Source: Clostridiales bacterium (GTDB lineage Bacteria; Bacillota; Clostridia; Oscillospirales; Oscillospiraceae). Taken from it: DNA of 64,000 nucleotides. The stretch spans positions 58,316 through 122,315 of the forward strand of contig DXYV01000005.1 of the NCBI GenBank assembly GCA_019415645.1. The letters are read 5' to 3'. The notes beneath the pieces were generated by a model. It did not search any database. It saw only the letters and a program-made list of their open reading frames with translations, and was not told where the DNA came from. A program made the position numbers and the translations under genes. Numbering within the stretch: the first letter of the stretch is position 1; each line of letters starts with the position of its first letter. Positions 1 through 7,612 of this stretch are shown here, piece after piece.

Positions 1-815
1 CTACGTTCAAACACTTCTTTCGGCAGAGTTGGCAGATACTTTCGCCCGAAAGCTGTACCAAAGCATGCCTCGAAGTTGGTTGTCGGCAGCACGACCCAGT
101 CGGTATCGTCCTGCCTGTGCGCCATGTAATAGAGAACCAGCGCTTTTATGACTTCCAGTGGAATCTCCTTTGGCGTGACCGCACGCAGCTTTTCCAGATA
201 CTCCGGCGGCAGCTCATGTTCCGCGTTTTGCAGTGGCCCCAGCTCCAGCGCATCGGCAAGCACATCGTCGAAACGTAGGACCCATGCGCCCTTGGTATTC
301 TCAGAAAACAGCGGCACCTGGAACTGAATCACCTTGCTGCGCCAAGCAGTGTCGAACTTGGCCTCTATGACCTCTGCCTTTGGTATGACCGTCTTGCGAA
401 CCTTATCAGGATCGTTCAGCACAAAGCGGGCAAGACGGTGAACATGGCGGTGGAACCAGCCGCTGCCGTCAGCGTCCACCAGTTCAGGAAACATTACATG
501 CAGCTCTTCAAAATGGCTCTTATTCGGCCGCGCCTTTTTGGGCGCGGCTTTTTTGCTGTCCGGAACACTGCACCAGGCACACAGAGCCTTGCTTACATAA
601 TCCAGGCGCTCCCTTGGGTCACTGTCGAGAATATTGCCGTCTACATCATGGTACATATACCCGCGGGCGATGATGGTCAGAACTCGGGCCAGACCCTTGA
701 ACTCCAAAATGGTGGTAAAGGTGAAGCGGCCCATATAGGCGGTGTCGTTTTTACTCTTGGCGGTATAGCTTACAGCCCCGGTGTAGTCCAGAAATTCCTG
801 CCACTCATTCAGCAT
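1..815 (-). CDS. Unrecognised mobile-element protein, C-terminus outside window
   Basis: Leftward reading frame, open from an ATG at 813-815 to the window edge (271 codons visible). It starts MLNEWQEFLDYTGAVSYTAK. The ATG lies inside the end of the upstream polymerase-like gene, whose TGA is at 805-807, so the two overlap by 11 bases and are probably translationally coupled. The visible part is a soluble-looking protein of mixed charge with a CAWC motif near residue 96, no signal peptide and no clear membrane segment. I do not recognise the family. The tight coupling suggests that it works with the polymerase-like protein. The real C-terminus cannot be seen. Confidence 0.75.
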   Translation of the reverse strand, partial: MLNEWQEFLDYTGAVSYTAKSKNDTAYMGRFTFTTILEFKGLARVLTIIARGYMYHDVDGNILDSDPRERLDYVSKALCAWCSVPDSKKAAPKKARPNKSHFEELHVMFPELVDADGSGWFHRHVHRLARFVLNDPDKVRKTVIPKAEVIEAKFDTAWRSKVIQFQVPLFSENTKGAWVLRFDDVLADALELGPLQNAEHELPPEYLEKLRAVTPKEIPLEVIKALVLYYMAHRQDDTDWVVLPTTNFEACFGTAFGRKYLPTLPKEVFER

Positions 816-3800
816 AGGACACCTCTAACACATTCTTTTCGATTTGGTCGATCAGCAGCTCCCACAGCAGATCTCGCTTGCTCAACGCAACCACATACTG
901 TACGGCGATACCGGGGCGCACGATTTTGTTCAGTAGTTCGCGGCACTTTTTCGAGACAGGTTCTTTGTAGTCGGCGGAAAAAGAATGCTCCATGTAGGCT
1001 TTCATCATAGCGGCAAAATTGGCAGTGTCCGTTTCGCGCAGGAGCTGTTTGCGCTCCAGCGCATTGTTTTCATCGTCAATGTCGCAGACCAGATCGCCCA
1101 GGATGCGATAACCGCTCTGCCGGAAGTCAGTCAGCAAATCATAATAGTCGGTCGCTTCCGGCAGGTACTCCGCCAAAAACAATTCCCGTTTGTCTGCTGC
1201 CATGAAGGGCCATTGTTGGTCAGAAATGGAATGCCGCAGCGCTGTGATGCGTTCCGGTGGAAACTGACGGAAGAAAGCGTACAGCTCATCGGAGTCATAT
1301 AAATCTTCTTGTCCTCTGGCATATAGGATGCGCTCGATGTCGCTTTTCTTTTGTCTGTGCCTTACCGGGACGCGGCAGGCGCGGATGCGGGAAAGGCAGC
1401 GCTCATAATCTTTCAGCAACTCAGATACAGAGGAAAGAATTTGGGGATCGAGCCGGATCTGCCAACCATCCTCTTGCGCAAAGGTAAACAGTTCTCTGTC
1501 CTCTGCGAGGGTAGGTTTGATTCGCGGCGTGTTCTGCTTCAGCTTCCGCGCCAGATAGGGCAGCTTCTCAATGTGGGACTCGACCGTACTCCAGTCCGTC
1601 CGTGCAAAGAATGCGTCCAGCTTTTCTTTGTGGGTCGGCTCATACCACGCCCGCCGTGTCTCCTCTGCCTGTTCCGCCAGATATTTATACTGGAGGAATG
1701 CACTGCGCTTGACGCGTTTCGTACCGATGTATTCGTCAAGGTCGGGCCTCACACCGCTTTTGGCAGCGTCGATCTCCAGACCGCTGAGAATGGCCAGCGT
1801 CTCAATTTCTCTGCGGCAGCGCTTCCGCTCTTCTGGGTCGGCGCTGTCACTGTAAGCAATCACGCTACGGTCCATGGCAGCGTTGCAGATTTGACCGATG
1901 CGGGCGGCAAAGGTATTCTCCACCGTGTGGAACTGCTCACGCCAATCGTTGGGGGCAGACGATGGGGCGGACAGGGACGGGATCTTTAGCAGCGGCAGAT
2001 TGGCGTTGTTGGAAAGCTGCTGATGCACCTCGTATTCATAATTGCGCTTGACACAGCGGTTCAGGATGGGATCGGCAACAGTCTTGATTTGATCACCGTC
2101 GTAGTCAGCACCACCCAGACGCTCCGCCGCCAAAGAATCGGCAGACACAAAGACCACATCAGTCAAATGGCCGAGATAATGTTCACGCAGCTCGTCCCCA
2201 TCTGGATAGACGGAAAGCTGAAGTTCCTCGTTGCGGGCGATGTGTGGATTGCGAAGCAACGTGCAGCTCTCGTCGTGCCCATAAGCGGCGCCGGGTGCAT
2301 AAAAGCTGTCCTCCGCAAAGAAATCTACAGTGACGGCATCACAAAACACACGCTCTGCGGGCATCTGAAACACGCGGGGAGACATCAACTGGCGCAGCAG
2401 TTCCAGCAAATCGCCGGAGAGGAATCGATTATCTCCCGGCACCAATAGGTGACCGATGGCGTAATTCTTCAACAGCGTTTTCGCCTGTGTTTCCAGAGCA
2501 TCGGTGTAAATGGGTTCGTTGATGAATCGTGGATTTTTGTTCAGTACTGCGGCAAGAATGTACGCGCGGCTTTTGCGCGGTTGACTCAGGCCGTCCAAAA
2601 AATACTTTTTGCGGAAATAACTGTTGGCACAGAAATTGTAGTAAGCAGTCTCGGTCGCCTTGGTCAGCCATTGCCGCTTATCTGTTTCCGGGCTGCAGTT
2701 CCAACCGTCGGGAAGATCGGCGGGGCGAAATTCCTCTGGCTGAATGGATACCGTGGACAGAAATTGATAGTTCAACGCAACAAGGGATTCAGCATGTTCC
2801 TTATTCGTGTTGGTGATATACAGGGCGTGCCGGTATTTACGAAACGCTTTCCAATAGTCCTTCCAGCTCATATCGTTTTCCTGGAGCCAGCGGTCTGCTT
2901 TGAACTGGCTACGGGTCAGAATGATATCTACATTCTGGACTGAGTGATTGATGCCCCAAATGTCCTGAATGACCTGCGTTCCGGAACGCTTCAAGAAATC
3001 TTTGAAGTCAACCTGGTGGAGCATTCCTTTGATGTAGGGCAGACGAATCTGGAAAGAGGTGTGACAGTGTCGCCCACAGTACGCTTTATCTACTGTCTCT
3101 GCGTACTCCTTTGAGATCAACCCAACGCCGTCAAAGCAAGTGATGTTGATATCTTCGATCGTTTCCTCACGATAATATTTTCCGCACTTATCCCCCTCCA
3201 CCACGGTAATGACAGGCACTCGTTGCATGAGCTTCTTGGGATTATCCACGACGATCACGCGGTGGGGCTTGTCGATTCGGATTCCATCCACCCGTGTGCC
3301 GGAGGAAAACATCAAACCGTTGTAGGCGTAGAGTTTACTGAGTTTGCAACGATCCAAGGTCATGTCCAGCATGATACGCTGGCGCATGATTGCATACAGG
3401 TCAGCACGAATAAACGACAGCCTGGACTGGCGGCTCATGCTGGCTGAGCGTTCAAAGCTGACGTAGCGGTGGAGACCGCTGCCGAAGTCCAGCGTCACAC
3501 CTTCAGGGCGGAACATGTCTTTCGCTTTCTCCCGGCGAATCTGCTGCGTGCGGTTGCTGCCCCGGCGGTCAAAGATGCCGGAGAAGTCCATGTAGAAGAT
3601 CACGTCCGCAAGGTCGGTGACCATTCCCTCTCCTTCGCGTTCCCGGTAGCGGTCGCCGCGGAGCTGACACATCAGCTGAAAGAACATGGCACAGTCATCC
3701 TGCTCGTGTTTTGCGCCGGGGATCATACAGTGGTCCGTTGCAGTACGGTTCAACTGAAATGTGTATACACCATTTTCCTCTCTGGCATAGCTCATAAGCG

Positions 3801-3843
3801 TTCTGGCTGAGAGTTCATAGATCCGGTATTTAGTTTGCGGCAT
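805..3843 (-). CDS. RNA-polymerase-like (double-psi beta-barrel, RdRp/YonO-like) protein
   Basis: 1012 residues. The start chosen is the ATG at 3841-3843, directly behind GGAGGTGATACG; an in-frame ATG 12 codons upstream has no such site. Residues 577-585 read GGADYDGDQ, matching the DxDGD metal-binding motif of RNA polymerase beta-prime (NADFDGDQ) and of the single-chain polymerases related to eukaryotic RNA-dependent RNA polymerases and phage YonO. Just upstream is RNPHIARNEEL, resembling the RNP/RAP segment that precedes the motif in those families. Seen: motif and spacing. Known: the three Asp bind catalytic Mg. Inferred: the protein is a nucleotide polymerase or a derived one, carried by the mobile element and co-expressed with the downstream partner. 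It could be a degenerate barrel without activity. Confidence 0.72.
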   Translation of the reverse strand: MPQTKYRIYELSARTLMSYAREENGVYTFQLNRTATDHCMIPGAKHEQDDCAMFFQLMCQLRGDRYREREGEGMVTDLADVIFYMDFSGIFDRRGSNRTQQIRREKAKDMFRPEGVTLDFGSGLHRYVSFERSASMSRQSRLSFIRADLYAIMRQRIMLDMTLDRCKLSKLYAYNGLMFSSGTRVDGIRIDKPHRVIVVDNPKKLMQRVPVITVVEGDKCGKYYREETIEDINITCFDGVGLISKEYAETVDKAYCGRHCHTSFQIRLPYIKGMLHQVDFKDFLKRSGTQVIQDIWGINHSVQNVDIILTRSQFKADRWLQENDMSWKDYWKAFRKYRHALYITNTNKEHAESLVALNYQFLSTVSIQPEEFRPADLPDGWNCSPETDKRQWLTKATETAYYNFCANSYFRKKYFLDGLSQPRKSRAYILAAVLNKNPRFINEPIYTDALETQAKTLLKNYAIGHLLVPGDNRFLSGDLLELLRQLMSPRVFQMPAERVFCDAVTVDFFAEDSFYAPGAAYGHDESCTLLRNPHIARNEELQLSVYPDGDELREHYLGHLTDVVFVSADSLAAERLGGADYDGDQIKTVADPILNRCVKRNYEYEVHQQLSNNANLPLLKIPSLSAPSSAPNDWREQFHTVENTFAARIGQICNAAMDRSVIAYSDSADPEERKRCRREIETLAILSGLEIDAAKSGVRPDLDEYIGTKRVKRSAFLQYKYLAEQAEETRRAWYEPTHKEKLDAFFARTDWSTVESHIEKLPYLARKLKQNTPRIKPTLAEDRELFTFAQEDGWQIRLDPQILSSVSELLKDYERCLSRIRACRVPVRHRQKKSDIERILYARGQEDLYDSDELYAFFRQFPPERITALRHSISDQQWPFMAADKRELFLAEYLPEATDYYDLLTDFRQSGYRILGDLVCDIDDENNALERKQLLRETDTANFAAMMKAYMEHSFSADYKEPVSKKCRELLNKIVRPGIAVQYVVALSKRDLLWELLIDQIEKNVLEVSYAE

Positions 3844-3995
3844 CGTATCACCTCCGTTTTCATTCTGACAGAAGCGCAACCCCCATAATCTACACAGCTA
3901 CATCATATCACAAAATCGTTCAGATGCAATAAGGATACTGGCCCCACTTTTTTCAGCGAGGTCAGTATTCTATTTCTTTTAAGGAGGTATACCAT
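3844..3995. promoter_or_regulatory. Divergent intergenic region between polymerase-like gene and AAA ATPase
   Basis: 152 bases between two divergent genes, AT-richer than the flanks. It must hold the promoters of both. Strong ribosome binding sites are visible at both ends (GGAGGTGAT on the minus strand; AAGGAGGTATACC on the plus strand, 3980-3992). I could not fix convincing -35/-10 pairs. Confidence 0.4.
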
Positions 3996-5147
3996 ATGTA
4001 CAAAAGCAACATCCAACCCCTCAACACCATCGACGGTGAAACCCTGATGAGCATCCCCATGGAGCCACTGAACTTTGTGGTGGACTCGCTCATCTCACAG
4101 GGTCTGCACATTCTGGCCGGCGCACCGAAGGTGGGGAAATCCTGGCTTGCGCTTTGGCTGGCAACCACCATTGCCAAGGGAGAACCCGTTTGGAATCTCC
4201 AGACAAAGCAGGGCACCACGCTCTACCTCTGCCTTGAAGATTCCACACGCCGCATCCAGAACCGGCTCTTCAGTATCACGGACGAGGTCCCGTCCAGCGT
4301 TCGCTTCTGCACCGAAAGCAACATCCTGGAGAAAGGTCTGGAGCAGCAGCTCACCCAGTTCCTCAAAGAATATCCGGACACGGTTCTGATCATCATTGAC
4401 ACGTTGCAGAAAGTGCGCAGCGTGAAAAATGATAACGCCTATGCCAACGACTACCGTGACCTTTCTCTGCTCAAGCGCATTGCAGATCAGCACGGCATTG
4501 CCATCCTGCTCGTTCACCATCTGCGCAAGGAGGGTGATGAAGATGTGTTCAACCGCATCTCCGGTACCACCGCCATCAGCGGTGCGGTGGATTCCAGTTT
4601 CACACTGGTGGAGGACAAGCGCGGCAGTGGTCGTGCGAAACTCTCCTGCATTGGTCGTGATATTGAATACAGAGAGATAGAGTTGGAACGGAACAAGGAT
4701 AATGTGTGGCAGCTCATCTGTGACAGCAAGGTCACTCCCGGCGGAAGCATCCCTGCCGCCATCTCTGCATTCATGTCGAACCGTACCGAGTACATCGGCA
4801 CTCCCACGGAGTTCGCTGAAGAGATCGACCCTGACGGAACGCTGGGGATTACACCGAAGAAAGTAGCGCGGTTGCTCTCTGAAAGCCTTGCAACCCTAAG
4901 GCAAATCGGTGTTACCGCCTGTCTGCGCCGCAGCAACGGAAAGCGCATCGTCGAGCTGCACCGTGCCGAAAGTGTCGACACGCCGGGGGTTGACCCTATC
5001 GACCCTTGTGAGGCCACAGAAGGCGATTTGTCGGCTGTTTCCGCCTCTGCCGGGTTAAACACTCTACCGCGAAATCTGCCCCGATTTTCCGCCACGTTCG
5101 GCGAAACGGTGGAGGTTACGGCAGAGAGGAAAAATTCCCTCCCATAA
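3996..5147 (+). CDS. RepA-like AAA ATPase (AAA_25 family)
   Basis: 383 residues starting behind AAGGAGGTATACC. Walker A is GAPKVGKS (residues 42-49), Walker B ends in LIIID (Asp135), and a LLVHHLRK segment near residues 171-178 is typical of RepA/DnaB-type hexameric helicase folds. The C-terminal part (from about residue 260) looks like a winged-helix-type DNA-binding tail. Proteins of this family are commonly carried by integrative elements and plasmids of Firmicutes, where they are thought to support replication or maintenance. It is the first gene of the rightward mobilization module, 230 bases ahead of mobC. The ATPase family is well supported; the replication role is an inference. Confidence 0.85.
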   Translation: MYKSNIQPLNTIDGETLMSIPMEPLNFVVDSLISQGLHILAGAPKVGKSWLALWLATTIAKGEPVWNLQTKQGTTLYLCLEDSTRRIQNRLFSITDEVPSSVRFCTESNILEKGLEQQLTQFLKEYPDTVLIIIDTLQKVRSVKNDNAYANDYRDLSLLKRIADQHGIAILLVHHLRKEGDEDVFNRISGTTAISGAVDSSFTLVEDKRGSGRAKLSCIGRDIEYREIELERNKDNVWQLICDSKVTPGGSIPAAISAFMSNRTEYIGTPTEFAEEIDPDGTLGITPKKVARLLSESLATLRQIGVTACLRRSNGKRIVELHRAESVDTPGVDPIDPCEATEGDLSAVSASAGLNTLPRNLPRFSATFGETVEVTAERKNSLP

Positions 5148-5376
5148 CCGGGCTCCCGCCGAAACCCAGCGAGAGCGGTTTCGGTGGGAAGAGGGCGAAC
5201 GACAGAACGAACGAGCTTTGCCGCTTGCGGCGGAGCGAGGGATGTGTCGTCCGTGAGGACGACAGCGAGCATCGCCTTTGGCTGTCCACCACCGCCCGGT
5301 CGGGCGGCGGCGTACTGCCTTCGGCATCTCCTTTCCGGGCAGAAGCCCGGACCCACTTTATCACGGAGGTATTCAT
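5148..5376. other. Palindrome-rich region, candidate origin of transfer (oriT)
   Basis: 229 non-coding bases between the ATPase and mobC. There are several inverted repeats in a row: CCGAAACC...GGTTTCGG near 5159-5186, a GCCGC/GCGGC pair near 5220-5232, GTCGTCC...GGACGAC near 5248-5265, CGCCCG...CGGGCG near 5292-5308 and CCGGGC...GCCCGG near 5335-5350. Origins of transfer of MOBP elements usually lie just upstream of mobC and the relaxase and carry such repeats. The position and structure fit; the nick site is not identified. Confidence 0.5.
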
Positions 5377-5703
5377 TTGAAGAAAAAAGTCAACCGCACA
5401 AAACCAGTTTCATTGACCTTCCGTGTCACGGAAGGTGACGCAGAGCTCATCCGGCGGAACGCAAAGTCCGCGGGGATGGATCTGACAAAGTACCTGACGA
5501 CATGCGCCGTCGGGAAAGAGATCGTACACATCAACGGTTTCGATGACTGCGCCCGTGCGTTGCGGCGGCAGGGAACGAATCTCAATCAGCTCATCACACT
5601 GGCAAACATGGGCAGGATCAGTTCCGTTAATGTTGGTGAAACCTATGAGCTCTATCTGGAGATTCAGAAACTGCTGAAAGAGGTTCTGGAGAGGAAGGTG
5701 TGA
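5377..5703 (+). CDS. mobC: MobC-type relaxosome accessory protein
   Basis: 108 residues. The start chosen is TTG at 5377, 7 bases behind CGGAGGT; frames opening further upstream would run back through the palindromic region. The protein has a basic N-terminus, then a segment beginning PVSLTFRVTEGDAELIRR that fits a ribbon-helix-helix DNA-binding fold, then the ARALRRQGTNLNQL signature of MobC mobilization proteins and a C-terminal helix. MobC binds oriT and helps the relaxase melt and nick the DNA. The stop lies 3 bases before the relaxase ATG, so the two form an operon. Confidence 0.85.
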   Translation: MKKKVNRTKPVSLTFRVTEGDAELIRRNAKSAGMDLTKYLTTCAVGKEIVHINGFDDCARALRRQGTNLNQLITLANMGRISSVNVGETYELYLEIQKLLKEVLERKV

Positions 5704-5706
5704 ACC

Positions 5707-7218
5707 ATGGCAACGGTCACACCCATCAACCGTCCGAAAGGACAATGCCGCGCCGGACTGTCTGCTGCATTGGACTACGTCATGCAGGAGAAGAAGACCG
5801 AGTTCGAAGGCCGGCAATTGGTTACAGGTGTCAACTGCCAGCCCGAGATCTGCTACACACAGTTCATCAGCACCAAACTTCAGTACGGCAAGTGTGACGG
5901 CAAAATGTATTTTCATTTCGTGCAGTCCTTCCACCCGGATGAAAATATCACACCGGAGAAAGCACACGCCGTTGCTCTGGAGTTGGCGCAGCAGTGGAAG
6001 GACTACGAAGTCATCGTTGCAACACATACCGATGCGGAGCACATCCATTCCCACTTCATTATCAACTCGGTCAGTTTTGAAAACGGCAGGAAACTGCATT
6101 TCGAAAAAGACGATCTGACGCAGCTCCGAAAATTCTCAGATGAGATCTGTATGCGTCACGGCCTGTCCATTTGCCAGCCGAAGAAGCAACAGACCTCGGG
6201 AATCAGGCAGGCGGAGTATCACGCGGCGATGCGCGGCGAGAGCTGGAAGGTGGCTCTCGCCATTCAGATCGACGAGTGCATGAAATATGCCGTCAACAAG
6301 GAGCAGTTCATTGAACTGATGCAGAGCGAGGGCTATCAGGTCAAGTGGACGGATAGTCGCGCGAATATCACCTACACCACACCCGACGGCAAAAGCTGTC
6401 GGGATTTTCGTTTACACGATGAAAAATATTTAAAGGAGAACATGGAATATGAATTCTACATTCGAGCGCAGCAATACACGACCCAGCATGGCGGATATGA
6501 AAGCTATGCAGCAAACGGCTCTGAGCCACAATATAGACAAGGCTGGAAATATCCAGAAAGCAGTCACGCTGACAGAGGAGAACTGGACAGGCCTGACCAA
6601 CGCAGTGGAGCTGACCGGACAGTCCGTTCTGCAGCTCCAGGAGAGTGTGGAGCATCTGCTCACGGACGAGCAGATGGACGCAAAGCTCAAAGCACAGGTG
6701 CAAGCTTTGATGGCGCAGCACAGAACAGCAATCTCCGAGATGCAGTTGGAGGTGCAAAAATTGACCGAGAGCAGCACCGAACGCTGGAAGCAGATGGAGA
6801 ACAGCGCGGAGCGCACTCTGAACAGGATGCAGCGGGATCAGGAAGTGGCGCTGAAGGAGTTCGGGAAACAGGTTGGGAGAGCCAGCGAGGAGTACTCTAC
6901 CGAACTCTCCAGGGCGAGCGATTCCGTGAAAAGGTTCGCGAGTCGAATCCAGCTGCAGATGTATCTGCCCACCATCATTCTGGTGCTGTGGGAATTGGTG
7001 CGGCATCTGTTCTTGCTGGATTGAGTGCCATGGATGCCGACAGCGATGATCCGGAGGAACGGTGCCGTAAGATGGAGGCCAAGACTGCGGCGCAAAATCT
7101 CGGCGCGGCAATTGGCCTGGTGGCTGGAGCGGTCATTGCAGCAAACAGACACAAGTCCGCAACAGAACCGGACGATCACACAAACGAACAAACACAAACC
7201 TGGCAGCAGACCATGTAA
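5707..7218 (+). CDS. MOBP-type relaxase (mobilization nuclease)
   Basis: 503 residues. The N-terminal 250 residues carry the relaxase fold: a candidate catalytic Tyr24 (ALDYVMQEKKT) and the metal-binding triad H112, H114, H116 in HTDAEHIHSHFIIN. The enzyme should nick oriT and stay covalently attached to the transferred strand. From about residue 265 to 440 the sequence turns into an odd mix rich in Arg, Gly, Ala, Ser and Glu. Exactly this stretch overlaps a well-formed second gene in another frame (6449-7024), which suggests overprinting. A short Ala/Gly-rich hydrophobic segment (IGLVAGAVIAA) lies near the C-terminus. No type IV secretion genes are visible, so the element is probably mobilizable rather than self-conjugative. 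Confidence 0.88.
   Translation: MATVTPINRPKGQCRAGLSAALDYVMQEKKTEFEGRQLVTGVNCQPEICYTQFISTKLQYGKCDGKMYFHFVQSFHPDENITPEKAHAVALELAQQWKDYEVIVATHTDAEHIHSHFIINSVSFENGRKLHFEKDDLTQLRKFSDEICMRHGLSICQPKKQQTSGIRQAEYHAAMRGESWKVALAIQIDECMKYAVNKEQFIELMQSEGYQVKWTDSRANITYTTPDGKSCRDFRLHDEKYLKENMEYEFYIRAQQYTTQHGGYESYAANGSEPQYRQGWKYPESSHADRGELDRPDQRSGADRTVRSAAPGECGASAHGRADGRKAQSTGASFDGAAQNSNLRDAVGGAKIDREQHRTLEADGEQRGAHSEQDAAGSGSGAEGVRETGWESQRGVLYRTLQGERFREKVRESNPAADVSAHHHSGAVGIGAASVLAGLSAMDADSDDPEERCRKMEAKTAAQNLGAAIGLVAGAVIAANRHKSATEPDDHTNEQTQTWQQTM
6449..7024 (+). CDS. Coiled-coil mobilization protein nested inside the relaxase gene
   Basis: 191 residues, entirely inside the relaxase gene in the +1-shifted frame. 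The ATG follows AAGGAGAA (6433-6440) at 8 bases. The product has ordinary protein composition: a long helical, heptad-like stretch (about residues 35-165, rich in Gln, Glu, Leu, Lys) and a hydrophobic C-terminal segment LPTIILVLWELV that could anchor it in the membrane. ColE1-type plasmids are known to nest mbeB and mbeD inside the relaxase gene mbeA, and MbeB-type proteins are helical accessory factors. By analogy this is a mobilization accessory protein. The relaxase frame looks unnatural over the same interval, which supports this frame being the selected one. Confidence 0.7.
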   Translation: MNSTFERSNTRPSMADMKAMQQTALSHNIDKAGNIQKAVTLTEENWTGLTNAVELTGQSVLQLQESVEHLLTDEQMDAKLKAQVQALMAQHRTAISEMQLEVQKLTESSTERWKQMENSAERTLNRMQRDQEVALKEFGKQVGRASEEYSTELSRASDSVKRFASRIQLQMYLPTIILVLWELVRHLFLLD

Positions 7219-7321
7219 CAGTCTGCTGCCTTTCTCATTTTCAGAAAGAGGTGTTACTCAAGACCTGTATTTTTCTTTCCTGTCGGGGCAATAATTTTTA
7301 CAGCAAAGGAGGTGGGCGGCA

Positions 7322-7492
7322 GTGACTGCGCAACACATCCAATCACTGGAACAGAAAAAGAGACATGCGGCGGAACAGATCTGGCTTCACTATTACAACC
7401 AGACGCTGTTCGAAAAGGGCTTGATCACGGAAACAGAACGAAATCGTATGAAAAATCTGATCAACGGGTTAGCGCCGTCCACCACTAAATAG
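7322..7492 (+). CDS. Small SHOCT-like protein of the recombinase module
   Basis: 56 residues, too short for most ORF filters. GTG start at 7322 behind AAAGGAGGTGGGC. Sequence features: a helical, charged N-terminus (LEQKKRHAAEQIW) and a C-terminal LFEKGLITETERNRM segment resembling the short SHOCT domain (a Leu-x5-Ile-Thr-x2-Glu pattern). It sits between the relaxase and the recombinase and is followed at once by a strong terminator. Similar short ORFs are often found in front of large serine recombinases of Firmicutes elements. The function is unknown; an excision or regulatory role is only a guess. Confidence 0.65.
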   Translation: MTAQHIQSLEQKKRHAAEQIWLHYYNQTLFEKGLITETERNRMKNLINGLAPSTTK

Positions 7493-7499
7493 TTTTCTC

Positions 7500-7531
7500 G
7501 GGGAGCATCACACACGATGCTCCCCCTTTTT
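7500..7531 (+). terminator. Rho-independent terminator after mobilization operon
   Basis: Perfect 10-bp stem GGGGAGCATC (7500-7509) with GATGCTCCCC (7516-7525), a 6-base loop and a T-run at 7527-7531. It ends the mobC-relaxase-small ORF transcript and separates it from the recombinase. Confidence 0.9.
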
Positions 7532-7542
7532 CGAAATTCATA

Positions 7543-7571
7543 TTGCTTTATTCATACAGAAATGATATATT
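7543..7571 (+). promoter_or_regulatory. Candidate promoter of the serine recombinase
   Basis: TTGCTT (7543-7548), 17-base spacer, TATATT (7566-7571), in an AT-rich stretch directly upstream of the recombinase and downstream of the terminator. Moderately close to the sigma-70 consensus. Confidence 0.45.
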
Positions 7572-7612
7572 GATTATGATAATGATAAAACGAAAAACAA
7601 GGAGGCGGAGTC

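Noticed and set aside
7025..7294. 89-codon frame after the nested mobilization gene
   Set aside because: No ribosome site; Arg-rich shadow of the relaxase C-terminus running into the terminator region.
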